Below, piece by piece: positions 21,006 through 32,648 of a stretch of DNA of 64,000 nucleotides. The position numbers and the translations under genes are program-made. Under the pieces are notes generated by a model that searched no databases, was not told the origin of the DNA, and worked only from the letters and a program-made list of their open reading frames with translations. Numbering within the stretch: the first letter of the stretch is position 1; each line of letters starts with the position of its first letter. The stretch comes from Beverwykella pulmonaria (taxonomy: Eukaryota > Ascomycota > Dothideomycetes > Pleosporales > Melanommataceae): contig BCHH01000022.1 of assembly GCA_001599595.1 (NCBI GenBank), positions 77,705-141,704 on the forward strand. The letters run 5' to 3'.

Positions 21006-23243
21006 TCATGCCGCCGGTCTTTTTGTGACGGGGTTCGTAACGGGGGTCTTGGCAGGCGTTTGAACAGGTTTCTTAACATTGCTGTTGAGAGTAGGGCCTT
21101 TCTTCGGGAGAGCTGGGGTCCCCCCTGTCGACTTAGCGGCGGCCTTTGGTGCCATGGTCGGCTTCTGTATGCTTTTGTTCACAGTCGGCGTGATCTTCTT
21201 AGTTGTAGGCGCTACTTTGGGAGGAGGCTTGTTCGCTGATGATTGCTGAGAAATAGCCTTTTGTTCCACGGCGATGGCCCCACTTGGAGTTATTTTGATC
21301 GGTACGCCTGAAGACGTTACGTAGGTTGTGCCTTTCTTCTTTTGTGCTTCTTCAATCTCGCCCTTCCCTACTTTGATCACGAGCCCGGTTTTCGTCACAA
21401 TCGTCCCCGTCTTTTTCGCTTCTTCGACCTCTGTTTTCGGGATTTTGATGAAAACACCGGAGCTTGTCATAACCGTCTGCATAGGCCCAGAAGGAGCAGC
21501 CGGCTTCGGGTTTGCGGAAACGGATTTCGCTGTCGGAGCGATGGGCTTCTTTACTGCACTCGGGAGGTTGGCGACACTCTTTGCCTTCGTTCCGACACGT
21601 TTCGGGGCGAGTGCTGGAGCCTTGGGACGAGGAGCAGGCTGTGCGGTGTTGGCTCGCCTCGTACTTCCAGTAGTAACCACCATGCCATTCTTGATCGCGG
21701 TCTCTTTGACCAGTTTGGCCAAATTCTCCTGTGTCAGCTTCTGCACGTTCCCAACATTCTGTGGATCCGCTGCTTGTTTGGCCCCCATTCGTGCGGCGCC
21801 CTCGATCAGCTTCTCCAGCTCATCTGGACTCGGCAATCCCTTCATCTCACCCCCGCTCAACAAAGCCTTCATGTGCTGCTCGAAGAACTCGGCACCACCG
21901 GGGATAATGTCACCTGGCGAAGCTCCATATGCCACGGTTAGGGCCATCATAACGCTGGTGATGGGGGCAAATATTTTGACAAACTCGTTCCAATTGCCGG
22001 ATTTGACTTCGGTCTCGATGGTGATTGCCGGTCTGGGAACGGTTCGGATGCTCTGCCCCCCTGAACTTCGCTCGCCCATATCGAGGTGATCTTTCCAGAA
22101 GTCTTCAGCCGGGAAGCGGTTGTTTCGACTGAAGTATTCGAGCATGTAGTCTTTTTCCCGCCATCGGTTCCTCAGCCACACTTCAAAAGCCTTGCTGTTG
22201 TCCATGGGAATGGTATCGTAGTGGAAACGGCGCCAGTGCATATTGACCGACTTGGGAGGACGGCCTTCAAAGAAGGAGGACCGGAGGGTGAAGATGTCCT
22301 GGCCAAACTGCCCGGGGGGGACGCCTTCGTACGCAATGGTGCAGTCGTATAGCCACTCGGTGGTTTGTCTGAGCTCCTGCAAGCAGAATCGCAATCCCGT
22401 GCTTCGAGGAAGCAACTGGTGTTTCATATCCTGTAGACCGTTCTTTTCGGCCCACTGTTTGCTCTTTTCTCTTGTCGACGATGACAGATTGGTCCCTTCT
22501 GGAAAGATGATGAGCCACATTGGATCCTTCGGGTTGTTGAGCTTTTCGAGGTGGCTCTTGAAGGTGCGCTGATCCTCCTCCCATTTGCGCGAGAGGAAAA
22601 TAAAGTTGTAGAATTGGGCGCCCCATCCAATGACGGGTATATTTTTCAGCGACTCTTTCAGAATGATGTAGATAAAGCCGTGCATGTTGTTCGTGTACGC
22701 GATCCACCAGAGATAGAGCCAGTCCGTGTACAGCTGTGTTGGTCAGCACGGCCCCCATGCATCTTGATGGTCTGTTGCTGTACCTGGTGGTTCGCCATAA
22801 GAACCATGCGGTCTGCAAAGTTGCACTGCAAGCTCCCGTCTTTCTTCTTGATGAGCTGCCCGAGCATGCTCGAATCGCCGCTCACATTCACGGCGGTCGG
22901 AGCCCACCACTGGGTCAAGCAGGTAATCAGAATCGCAAAGCACTCTTTCGTGTAAGCCATGTATCCCTCGTAGAACACGGGATCGATGAGCTTCAGAGGC
23001 GCCCCAAGGAACTGCGACGCGCTGATACTGCACCATGGTCAGCTCGCATCTCTACTGTCACGGGACAATGCTTCATTACGCCAGAACTCCGGACAAAAAC
23101 GTCGACGCCAGCGTGAACGCTCTCTCTGCCTGGGTCAGCTCCCCATACTTTGGCGGCCCGCTGGGATGCGCAGCGATGTTGTCCTTGGAGACACGCAGCC
23201 CTGCACCCAAGTCATCTTTCTTCTTGCGAATTGCGGGCGACAT
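21006..23243 (-). CDS. Lysophospholipid (1-acyl-glycerol-phosphate type) acyltransferase, 711 aa
   Basis: Exons 23243-23080, 23027-22784 and 22733-21006; introns of 52 and 50 nt. This is a PlsC/LPLAT-domain integral membrane enzyme expected to transfer an acyl group from acyl-CoA to a lysophospholipid at the ER. The H-x4-D catalytic motif is formed across the second splice (N-H-Q | L-Y-T-D, about residues 134-140). The substrate motif F-P-E-G-T lies at about 213-217, and the fungal signature R-S-T-G-L-R-F follows. A hydrophobic segment (F-T-L-A-S-T-F-L-S-G-V-L-A) begins the membrane region. The family resembles yeast Cst26/Psi1 and the LCLAT1/AGPAT5 group. Unusual is a C-terminal extension of over 250 residues: basic, Pro/Lys-rich and including three tandem 24-25-residue repeats at about 556-629. 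Related enzymes usually end near residue 400-450. Confidence 0.88.
21255..21476 (-). repeat. Three protein-level repeats in the acyltransferase tail
   Basis: Three consecutive units of 24-25 codons share T-x-V/M-T-x-S/T-G-V/L-x-I-K-I/V followed by a short acidic/basic helix (for example E-V-E-E-A-K-K-T-G). Divergence among units is substantial, so this is an old duplication under some constraint. No known domain is recognised. Confidence 0.7.
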
Positions 23244-23684
23244 TGTCAGTTTGGCGTGCGAATGATAGGGTCCAAATGGTTAATTCACCATGGCCTCGAG
23301 AGGGGAGACGATGGCGGGCGTCATCCACGGTCCAACGTTGGAGGGTGGCCGGAGCTCTGCCGATCGCAGCGTTCTGCCTGCCATCTGGGGACGCGATATG
23401 ACGTAGTGCGACGTAGGTGTGGCGGGAGCTGCCAACTTCCCTGTGGCACAACGCAGCAAGACTCTCCTCCTTCTATTCCCGCTCCCTCCCTTTCGCATTC
23501 ATCCCAAGGCCGTAATTACGATCCAAATCCCATCTGCTTGACTCTTGAGAAAGCTGGTGCTGAACGCAAAAGGTTGGTTGCCAGCGCCCCTTCACGCTTG
23601 CACCTCTGCATGCCATCTCTCCTCAGACCAGATCTGACAACTTCTCAGACTTCACCACCCCTTCACCTGGAACCACACATCACA

Positions 23685-24261
23685 ATGCCCGCCTCCGTCG
23701 CCTCTGCTCCCGTCCACCGCACAGCCACCAAGACCACGGCCTCACGCACGAAGAAGTCCGTGGGCGCCAAAGCAGCTCCCAAAGCCGCGCATGCGAACGG
23801 CGCCGTCAACGGAGCTTCCTACCATTCGCCGTACGAAATCATGGCGTCGCGCATCGCAAATCGCGTCGCCGAGATGGCCGAGAACATTACCTTTGTTGAG
23901 CGTGAACGGTAAACCACGTGCGTCCCCTCCATTCCCGGTGCCCATGCTCATTCGAGTGCCCAGACCCCAGTCCCAACCCCAAACCCCCACATCACCGCCA
24001 GCCAAGAAGCCCCCGAGGAAACTCGAAGTGCGCATTCCCAATACTCCCGCCGGCGCGCAAGTCACCTTCTCCGCGCCCTTCCTCGACAACACCCTCGCGA
24101 AGCTGCTCGCGCTGCAGAACCGCATGCTGCAGGTCAGCCAGGACATTGCTGCCAGTGACGATGTAGAGGACAAGGTCAAGAAGGAGCAATACAACCAGAG
24201 CGCGGAGCTATCGAGAATCATTGCGTTGATCTGTGCGGAGAAGGCCAGGCAGGGTGCTTAG
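23685..24261 (+). CDS. Conserved fungal protein of unknown function, 173 aa
   Basis: Two exons, 23685-23908 and 23964-24261, with a 55-nt intron (donor GTAAAC). The acceptor at 23963 is the only nearby one that keeps the downstream frame; one other phase-compatible choice was not found. The N-terminus is an Ala/Thr/Lys-rich disordered tail. A helix follows (Y-E-I-M-A-S-R-I-A-N-R-V-A-E-M-A-E-N-I-T-F-V-E-R-E-R). After the splice comes a Pro-rich linker, then a second long helical region (L-D-N-T-L-A-K-L-L-A-L-Q-N-R-M-L-Q-V-S-Q-D-I). The strong helical heptads suggest a small coiled-coil subunit of a complex, but I do not recognise which. It is transcribed divergently from the acyltransferase gene, with about 440 bp between the starts. 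Confidence 0.6.
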
Positions 24262-24689
24262 TTGGGATGGCGAGGAGCCAGGAGCAGTTTCTATTGGGAT
24301 GTTCAGGCGCTGGGTCCGTATCTTCTGTTGTGAAGTTGGAGAACGTCTAGTATCGGATCTTGTTTGTTCTTTCGAATTGGGAACCGTCATGCGGGCTGTG
24401 TCTTGTGGAATGGTATTGACGGACGTATATAGTCGCCATCTCCAAGCGATCTTTTCTTGTGTACTAGTACGACAATGGAATGAATAAAAGCAAGGATTCA
24501 ATGGATTACCCAATTCAAGTCGCCAAAGTGAAACATAAACCTATACAGAAGTGCGACCACGTACGCCCTATTCAAAACGCTTCACACCATACGCATGACT
24601 CCGAACTCCGTAGCTCGCAAGCTGTCGTTCCCTCCTTTCGTCCCAAATAAACCCACAGATCAAGCCATTTGGTCTTGAATCAAGAAACC

Positions 24690-25065
24690 TCACCGTCTGC
24701 CTACCTCCTTTTCACTTCTTTCCCCGCTCCTATCCAACAACCCCCTCACTTTCAACCGCCTCACCCGCACATCCTCCGCTTCTAGATCTTTTGCAAGTAC
24801 AACACGCCACCAAAGGTAGAACAATAGCGTCCCTATTCCATCACTATCAGCCTTAATCTAGCATCGAATATCTCAATCTCAACGAACATCCGTACCAAAG
24901 AAGACGGGATGAAGTAAGACGAGAGAAGAAAGGGATCATACCCATAACCATAGCACCCACCCCCGCAAACAAGACTCCCATCTCATGGCCTACAGATGGG
25001 CCCGCATGGAAGGGGACTTGTAAGTCTGCTCCGCCGGCAGATCGGAGGATGAGAATAGTATCCAT
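24690..25065 (-). CDS. Small single-pass membrane protein, about 88 aa
   Basis: Exon 1 at 25065-24942 (M-D-T-I-L-I-L-R-S-A-G-G) and exon 2 at 24832-24690 are joined by a 109-nt intron (donor GTATGA, acceptor after GGAATAG). The splice creates one uninterrupted hydrophobic helix, from M-G-V-L-F-A-G-V-G-A-M-V-M to G-T-L-L-F-Y-L-W-W. A basic/acidic cytosolic tail follows (V-L-A-K-D-L-E-A-E-D-V-R-V-R-R-L-K). Other acceptors are out of phase. An upstream coding exon cannot be excluded because 5' of this ATG the frame stays open for a few codons after an AG. Function unknown; it resembles small tail-type membrane proteins of ascomycetes. Confidence 0.5.
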
Positions 25066-25605
25066 TTCACTGTCTGGCAAGCGACCACCAACCCGCAGCC
25101 CGAGAGATCGGCCAGGTATATGCAGTTATCCGTATTCACTCAGGTTCGCAGGAACGAGGGAACGATGTAGTGGTGTCTTTGTTGCTATCGCAAGGCGGGA
25201 TGAAGGGAGTAAGAACCCGCAGCTTCAAAGCAAGATATTGTCAACAGCAACACCATGCCTCTACGGCCAGCCCAGGTCAGCTCTCGTCCTCTAGCAAGTC
25301 CCCAGGGTGGGGCACTCATACCCTGCACACTGCGTTCCTCCAACAAAGCATCAAGAGAGGAAGGAACGTGGCGGAGCGACTTGGCACTTCGTTGGCGGAC
25401 TTGGCTGCATCTCTTTTACCTCTTTACCTTCACCCTACCTGGAGTGAGAAAAGGGAAGGGCCAACTCATTGACTAATCGAAATTGGAAGTAAAGAAGAAT
25501 ACTAGAAATACGAGAGCTAGTGCGAAAAGGCCACAAACTCGATTTGGGCCTGGGAAGAATTCAAACTAGCAGCAAATCCCGACGAATGTGTTTGACAGAA
25601 TCAAT

Positions 25606-25634
25606 ACACACACACATCTATATATATATATATA
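25606..25634. repeat. (CA)n(TA)n microsatellite
   Basis: A short CA run (25606-25615) is followed by a TA run to 25634, in the 3' flank of the magnesium transporter gene. Confidence 0.85.
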
Positions 25635-25841
25635 CAACTCACCCGCCCTCACCCGCATCGCGATGACGGGACAGCCATGTTGTTCATCTATACTACGACA
25701 CGTAAGTCTAACGTTCCTATCTCAATTTGAGTTAACCAAACCATGCGCCGCAGGATGCAAGCCGCCCAAATGAAACACTTTTGGTGCTTTTATGTACGCG
25801 GGTAAAACCCAATGAGCTAAATGCAGACCGATCCGCCCCAA

Positions 25842-28532
25842 TCAAACAATACCGTACACTCTCTTCGCGATGAGTAAACACAGCAGCCCGAATGCAACTA
25901 AGCCGGCAGTAATGCACCAAAACCACGTCAGACTCTCGATATCTTGTCCGGGGACCAGACCTGATCAAAATGTCAGCGAGCACACTACTTCGTAACGTAC
26001 GACAGATGAGGCCAGGGCTTACAATTCATTCCCCAAATACCCGTCACAACGTTCATTGGCAATACAATGGTTCCGAGAACAGTGAGCTTGCCCAGAATGT
26101 CAGACGTCTTCTCTTGTCGTTCGTTCATGCGGATGTTGATCTGGGCTAGGTAATTGCTGTGGGCGCGGGAAAGCAAGCTAATACATGGTCAGCGCAAATC
26201 CCGGCACACACATTCACGCCTGGTCCACTGACTTTTCGTAATGGCTCAGGTTCCCCGTCATGGTGACGATATGATCCTGTATGTCACCCAAATAGAGGCC
26301 AATCTCACTGCGAGGCGCTACATCCCACTGCTCATTGCAGCGCTTCGCAAACCCCTTGATCACGTCTGCCTTGTTGCCCAGCAACCTGTACAGACCCATC
26401 ACCTTCTTCCGGCACTCTCCCACGCGCCTCAACATGTCCCTTCCAGTATCTGCATCCTGCTTCTCAGGAGCATAGCCAGACTTTGTCTTCTTGGCCTCGT
26501 TCTCCTCTTCGAGAGAGTGCAGGCGCAGGATCGCCTCATCGATGTCGTCAACCTCTTCTTCGATACGTTGAATGAGAGGCGCATACGCATCCGTAACGTC
26601 ATCAATAATGCCGTACGATATCCAGTCGGGAGAGAGAATGAGATAGTCCTGCAGCTGGCGGATGCGGCGGCGAACATTGGCGGGATGCGGAGTCATTGAG
26701 AAATGGAACGAGATGACTCCCTCCCGGAATACGACGACGTAGAGATTGACAGGCTCTAGATAGTCCTCACTATTCTCGTCCTGCTCAAATGTGCGGTAGT
26801 TGATAAAGTAGTAGTGCTTAAACAGCTCCACCTTCTCGCGCTGCTCCTGCATCAGAATGTCCTCGGCTGTCAGCGGATGGATGCTGAAGGCTTTTGATAT
26901 GATCTTCATTTCAGCATCCGTAGGGGACAAGACGTCCAGCCAGAATGCCGGTCGCGGGCCATATCGCTTCGGTTTCTCTTGGTCCTGTTTCGGGGTGGGG
27001 GTGTAGCCAGGGGTGGGAGTAGACGTGCGGTGAGGGGTGTTGGAACGTGTCTGTTCGCCCGAAGACGGCAGCTTTGGTTCTACTTTTCCAGAGGTTAGCG
27101 TGGCCGCCCTAGAATTTCCGTTTGTGCTGGTGCGGTCCAATGTAGTGTCCCTGATAAGCGGCAAAATATCCTCATCCTCGTCCGTCTCGCCGTCGGTACT
27201 ATCTTCGATGATGGGCGGGTCGGGGATGAACAGGTTCCTAAATGTCTGTCCTGGCTGGACCAACTCGCTGATGGTCTGGCTATGAATCGTGTTGTCGAAC
27301 TCATCGTTGAAGTAGGTAAAGCGGTACGGCGCGTCGTCGGCCTCGCGGTGCCACGGCTGCTTCTGGGGTCGCAATCGCCCTCCCACCATGAGCGGCTCGC
27401 TGATTTTGCGCGTCCGCATGCCTTCCATGGTGCGCTGCTCCTTCTCCTCGTGCGACCAAGCTTCGAGCACGCTGAGATCGGGCCAGCGACGGCGCCTTCG
27501 ACGGCTGCGCGGATCGCCCCCCTCTGGTCGGTGCATGTAGTCTTCCTGGCCTATCTCTGACATGCCCTCAATCGGGAAGCATACGTCTTCTGCAGCCTGC
27601 ATAGCGGTCATGCGACGGCGTAAGTTGCCAGCAGTCGGAGAGATGGGCGGGGATGTGGATGTAGATCTCTGGGGCGGCTCTTCATCGATGTCGATGAGAG
27701 CATCGCGCGACCGATTCTTGGACCTGGATTCGTCTAGCGACCGGCTCTGCTCGAGCTGTGCGGTAAGCATGACATCGTCAAATCCGAGATCCGGGCCCAG
27801 TACTGGACTGGCGGGCACCGAGGGGGGATTGTTGACATTGTAGTCTTCGAGATTGGTCTGCGAGCGGTGTTGAGAAAAGACAGGCCGTCGGCGGGCGCTC
27901 CCGCCAGACGACCTGCTGTCTCTCCGCTGCCGCTCCGGTCTGTCGGCGCTCGAGGGCGCGCTCGTGCCGCCGTAGAGGCCGCTGCTTCGTATATCCCGCT
28001 GGGAGGTGCTCATCAAGGGCGTCCTGTCATCCACATCGTCGTAGTCGCTCTCCTCCAAATTCTGCTGGCGCGAGAGCTTGGACCGACCGTAGGCGTTCTG
28101 CAAGGACGACTGTTGGTGCTGGGCCGAGAAGGGCAGGCTCGGACGCGGCTGGAAGATTTGGGGAAGCTGCACGCTCGGTCGGCGCGGCGGGAGCGTGGGC
28201 TGGTCGCGGTGGTCGAGCAGGGCTTCGCTCTCGAGGCTGGTGCTGCTGTGGTTCCGGTGCAGGCGATAGAAGCTGGAGGTGTGCCTTGAGTGCGATGAGC
28301 TTGCGACGTCGACCAAGCTCGGGCGATGCTCGTCGGTCATGTTGCCAGAGCCCATGGTGTCGGCCGTGGCAGCGAACGACTGGCGACGATTGCGGCGTTT
28401 CTTTCCGCCACGATGTTTGCGCTTCTTCGCAGCTGCTGGAGCTGGACCCTCAGCGGCGCTCTCTGCTGTTCGGGGTGCGTTGGAGGCCGCTGACGGCGCC
28501 CCGCCCGAATCTCGCTGTGGAGTAGGTGCCAT
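25842..28532 (-). CDS. CorA-type magnesium transporter (Alr/Mnr2-like), 857 aa
   Basis: Exons 28532-26233, 26177-26023 and 25960-25842, with introns of 55 and 62 nt. The ATG at 28532 is chosen because the longer frame has no ATG upstream. The protein has a long disordered N-terminus beginning with a very basic block (K-K-R-K-H-R-G-G-K-K-R-R-N-R-R) and rich in Ser/Pro/Arg. Then comes the CorA cytosolic domain (F-W-L-D-V-L-S-P-T-D-A-E-M, then H-P-L-T-A-E-D-I-L). The pore helix reads S-N-Y-L-A-Q-I-N-I-R-M-N, and the first membrane helix ends in the signature W-G-M-N at about 815-818. The second helix follows V-P-G-Q-D-I-E-S-L. Canonical CorA has Y-G-M-N; W-G-M-N is seen in fungal Alr/Mnr2 members. 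It mediates Mg2+ (or other divalent) flux across plasma or vacuolar membrane; which membrane cannot be told from sequence. Confidence 0.92.
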
Positions 28533-29716
28533 TGCGGAGACGCAGAGAGACGTGCGGCGTCGGGAACGAGTGCTGCGTAGCGAGAGAAGCGACGGGGATA
28601 GGTTGGACGGCGGTGGATGCACATAGAAGGAGGAGGGAGGAGGGGGGGAGGAGGGAGAGGAGGAGGCGCGGCGTGCGTCGCTAGGAGGAGCTACCAACAG
28701 CTTCTTTCGACTTTACCTGATTGTGACGTGAGGGTGGTCCGTGCGGTCTATGCGGGCAGTCGGCTTTCACAAGATTCGAGCTGGACCCTGGACCCTGGCT
28801 CGCTGCGAGAAAAAAAAAGCCATCATGGCAAAATTTTCAGAGGCAACTTGCTGCCCATGTGGTAGCCAATGTGCCCTCAATCGCCCTCTTCCAGACCGCA
28901 GCTCGGTAACTGGGCGTTCTTGGAGAGAATACCTCACGTGCTCCGTTACCGTTTTCAGAACGTGAGAACGCACTGGGAACAGGGTTGTGTGTTGTCGATC
29001 CAAATGCCACCATATCATGATCCTTATCTCACGGCCATCGGTCCTACAAACGTCCTCACAGTCAACGCTGTTTCATCTGCATTGCCATATTATAATGAAG
29101 TCGTTCAATTCTTCCTTTTCTCTCATCAATCACTCTCGGTCAATGTTGAGCAATGAACATCAACCCACGCCACTGTATGATGCATCAGCAAATCACATTC
29201 ATCCTTCTCAGCAGCAGCCCTCTTCTCCTTCAAATCTCTTCCCGCATTCACGGCATCTATTTCTTTCCACTATTCACTAACTGGTTGAAAATGTATATAT
29301 CCAGTTGGCCCTGGCGATTCATCTACGCTGCTGCCTGGATATCTGGGAGTGGTAGACCCGAGAACTGCAGATTTGGCCCTGTATCGGTTCTAAAACCTGC
29401 CGCTTCGGAGACATGCTCGTGCTGTATGCTCGTGCAGACGCGAACTGGTACGGGCAAGGTGAGAGCAAGTGAGGGTGAAAGGCTTGATGCTTCATACTGA
29501 ACTGGCATGACCAGAGATAAAATGAAGGTAAACGAGCCCGACGTCACCTGCGCTTTCATGGTACAAAGGGTCGTGCCTCCTTCACCGAGTCAAAGACAAC
29601 AATCTCACCCTCAACCGCTTCTGTCTTGACTCTTCCTCGAAACCTCCAACTGTCTTGCCTGCTCAACTTCCCTGATCAGCCAGCCTTTCTCCGCATCTTC
29701 GTCGCTACTGCCATCC
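28533..29716. other. Divergent intergenic/promoter region
   Basis: About 1.2 kb between the starts of the magnesium transporter and the secreted-protein gene. Contains GA-rich and A-rich tracts (A8 near 28810). No gene recognised. Confidence 0.4.
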
Positions 29717-31488
29717 ATGATGCAGCTCTTCTCCCTTGGCGCGGCGGCGCTCATTCCCCTCGTCACTGCATTTCCTCGCGGTCCCAGCAAGAGTAAGAAG
29801 AAGATTGAACCGTCATTCCTCGCGATATGCTCACTCACCATATAGCTGCTGTAATCCTCGCTTCACATCAGCCCGACACCTTGTCTAGCACCAGCCTAGT
29901 CGCAAATAACTACCCTGCAGCCGAGGGCCTGACTCCCACGCCTACTCACCAACTCATAGCACGCGTTGACCAGGACGTTGTGGTATGTCGCCAAACTCAT
30001 TCACTAGTCCGGGTCCCATGTTACTGATCTTGAGCTGTAGAGTTGTTCCACCATCCAAGTCGTCATGGGGCATCCTACCGCCAATGGGAATGCCAAGCAT
30101 GTGGGGAATGGGACCAAGGATGCCCTTCACTATAGCATAAAGGAAGCTCTTTACACTTTGTGCCCTAAGGACTGGCCTAGGTCTGCTCCTTGTAACGTAG
30201 GGGATCAGTACTGGATCAGGTGTGTCGAGGACTATGACACCAAAACCGGTGGCGTCTCTACTGATGGATACATAACCATCTCAGTATGGTCGGCCAAATT
30301 TCCGATGAATCTACGCCTTCCTTTGATCAACGCCGCCGCGTTAGCTTACACGACACAGACCTATGACGAAAATGACTGTTACACGTCCGTGCAGGGAGAC
30401 AAACATTGGTGCGTTATTGGGAAACCCCTCGAGGTTGCTACTGTCACGGGCTACAACGCGCACCTAAAGATGACGGTTCAATTCAACGGTGCAGCAAGAG
30501 AGGGCCATTTCGACCGCGTCGCACACGTCGAAGGCGTCAAAGAGGGTACGAAATTCCTCCCACACTTGCAATCTCTCAAGAAAGCGTATGGGGTTCTTCC
30601 GGAAGAGCAGGTCAGGTGTCTGCAAATTCAGGTGGAGACTGGGGTTTCCTCCAACCGTACCTTTGCCAACTTGACATTCGTGACGCCAACATTCACTCGC
30701 CAGCTCGCAGCTCGCGCTGTCGATGAAGTAGCGGTATGTTGTCCTTCTGTTTAATCATGCAATCTCCGCGCTAGCCCATTCCATGTCGCTAACCCCTTGC
30801 GCAGAACGTTCCTACCCTCCAGGCCATCATATCCAACCAGAAACAGCATGTAGGCCAATTAGTAGATACCATTTTTACTAACTTGACTGTGGGCTTGAGC
30901 GCCCTTTGCCCTTCAGACGCACCTGAACGCAACCCCTGCAAGAAGGAGCCGTACCAATTCTCTGACATCGAGTACGACGGTGGAGGACACATAAGCAACA
31001 ACGCAAATGTGAAAATCTGGGTGGTGGATGCTTACTTTCCTTTCCAGTCGCGCAGAATGTTCATCGATGCCGCGGCCAAAATTTATACGGCTCAAACCCG
31101 TGACGAAAAGAATTGCATCAAGGCCCATTTCGATAATGACATCAGGATATACTTCTGGTGCAACGTCGGACACGAACTTGAGATTGCCACCGTAATGGGC
31201 GGCAACGCCCACCTGAAGATGAAACTTGAATTCAACGGGAAATCGTTGGACGGCAACTTCGACTGTGTTGCAATTATCAACAGAGCTAAAATCGCCCTCG
31301 ACGATGCAGGTTTTGACCAACCATGGCGAGACGCGCTGCATCTAGAGAACAGTGCAGATGCACTTAAAACGCAAGCATGGTGTCCCAATATCGAGGTCAC
31401 CAGTATTGACGGCACTGCTTCCTCGAATGATACCATGGTGAATGCTACCCTCGCTGGTTTCTCTCCCCATATCAGAGAGCGGGATTGA
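29717..31488 (+). CDS. Secreted protein with two duplicated Cys-rich domains, 529 aa
   Basis: Four exons: 29717-29792, 29846-29982, 30041-30733 and 30805-31488; introns of 53, 58 and 71 nt. A typical signal peptide starts the protein (M-M-Q-L-F-S-L-G-A-A-A-L-I-P-L-V-T-A-F-P). Exons 3 and 4 each encode one copy of the same domain of about 200 residues. Shared blocks are L-C-P at the start, an N-D-C / K-N-C cysteine, W-C-V-I-G versus W-C-N-V-G, then L-E-V-A-T-V-T-G-Y-N-A-H-L-K-M versus L-E-I-A-T-V-M-G-G-N-A-H-L-K-M, and G-H-F-D versus G-N-F-D. Both domains are entered by phase-0 introns with similar donors (GTATGT) preceded by related sequence (V-D-Q-D-V-V and V-D-E-V-A), so a whole exon was duplicated. 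Several N-glycosylation sites are present. I do not recognise the domain; secretion, even cysteines and a duplicated layout would suit an effector or cell-surface protein. Confidence 0.75.
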
Positions 31489-31766
31489 GTGGCTCGAGTG
31501 GAGCTTGCTATTAGGGGTTGGCTGGATCGTTGAAAATGTCAAATGCCATGTTTTTACACGGCTATGTATGCGAACGTATCCGGTTTCTTAGGAAAGGCTT
31601 CATAGCGATGTAAGTAGAGAAATGGTTTCTCTGTCCAGATATCTAGAATTGACCTTTCCTTCAACAATTCCCTCCGACCCACACCAACGAGCTTTAGTGA
31701 GATTATAGTTCTCGGCCAGCTAGTGCTATAGTTCTTCTCAGGCCCTAACAGGACAGATTGATGATA
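31489..31766. other. 3' flank of the secreted-protein gene
   Basis: No gene or structured repeat recognised. Confidence 0.4.
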
Positions 31767-32123
31767 CTAAGGCAGGCTAACATCTAGCTCTGTAATGGGA
31801 CCATAAGACATGATGGACTGAGTACGAAGCACTCTTCGCCAATGATTCAGTATAGATTGGTCATCGTCATGTTCACTTCCATGTTGATCTGTGGACGCAT
31901 TGGGCAGATGAAAGGAGAATATGTTGGCAAGGTGCCAGAACACATTTCCAAGGAGCTCCTGTAATTCATATTTTACAATTGACGACTGTCTGGAAAAAGG
32001 AACCTTATGCGGATTGGCGCATGACATGAAGTTTCTGGAGAAGATGAATAAAGCTTCATCTTCAAAGGGAGCTAGACAAGAAGCGACAGCCGTGGAATCG
32101 GGACGCTTAGAGGGGGTTTGCAT
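31767..32123 (-). CDS. Unassigned open frame, 118 codons
   Basis: A continuous ATG-to-stop frame of 118 codons with mixed composition (F-I-F-S-R-N-F-M-S-C-A-N-P-H-K-V, then L-L-G-N-V-F-W-H-L). It stays open further 5' without a start. No domain recognised and no intron logic supports a longer gene. It may be the last exon of an unrecognised gene or chance; listed because no better explanation covers it. Confidence 0.2.
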   Translation of the reverse strand: MQTPSKRPDSTAVASCLAPFEDEALFIFSRNFMSCANPHKVPFSRQSSIVKYELQELLGNVFWHLANIFSFHLPNASTDQHGSEHDDDQSILNHWRRVLRTQSIMSYGPITELDVSLP

Positions 32124-32648
32124 GATGAGCAGGATTTTTCCAAGTGTGAAAGTTTTAGAAAAGCGATTTGCTTTAGGTAGGATAGCATTTCAAGACTTTA
32201 CACATCTCTGCATGTTATGATAGCCGCCATGCGACGGCATGAACCGACTAGACACTGCTAGGTATTCTGCTGACGAAGAGTTCGCATTTGCTTATCTTGC
32301 CAGCATAGAGGCAATCGTCAACTACCTCGTAAAGAGATCTGTGAGGACGTTGCATCAGCATGGAATTTCCACCATCTAATTTACCTTTTTCATCACTCTT
32401 TTTCACCCATACTTGATGAGTCAGTGACGTCTAGAGTAGTGACTTTTATGTGTGTTTTCACGGTTAGATCTACGTTACGTGACCGGATAGGGAGATCTCG
32501 CGGCGACTTCACCGCTACGTTACAAACGTCGCCATTGTCACTCATATCAGAACAGGGACCGAAATGACCAGAAGAGTTTGGGAGAGAGACAATTTGAGCA
32601 TAAGCTGAAAATCCAAAACAATGATTCAGCGCATATAAGGAATAACCG
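32124..32648. other. Intergenic, no supported gene
   Basis: 3' flank of the GNAT gene; short frames only. Confidence 0.4.

Noticed and set aside
22986..23912. Long plus-strand frame of about 308 codons
   Set aside because: Its 5' part overlaps the acyltransferase exons on the other strand. Only the last portion from 23685 is coding, and it continues by splicing in another frame.
26241..28626. Several plus-strand frames opposite the magnesium transporter
   Set aside because: Complement of a Ser/Arg/Pro-rich coding exon with strong conserved CorA motifs on the minus strand.
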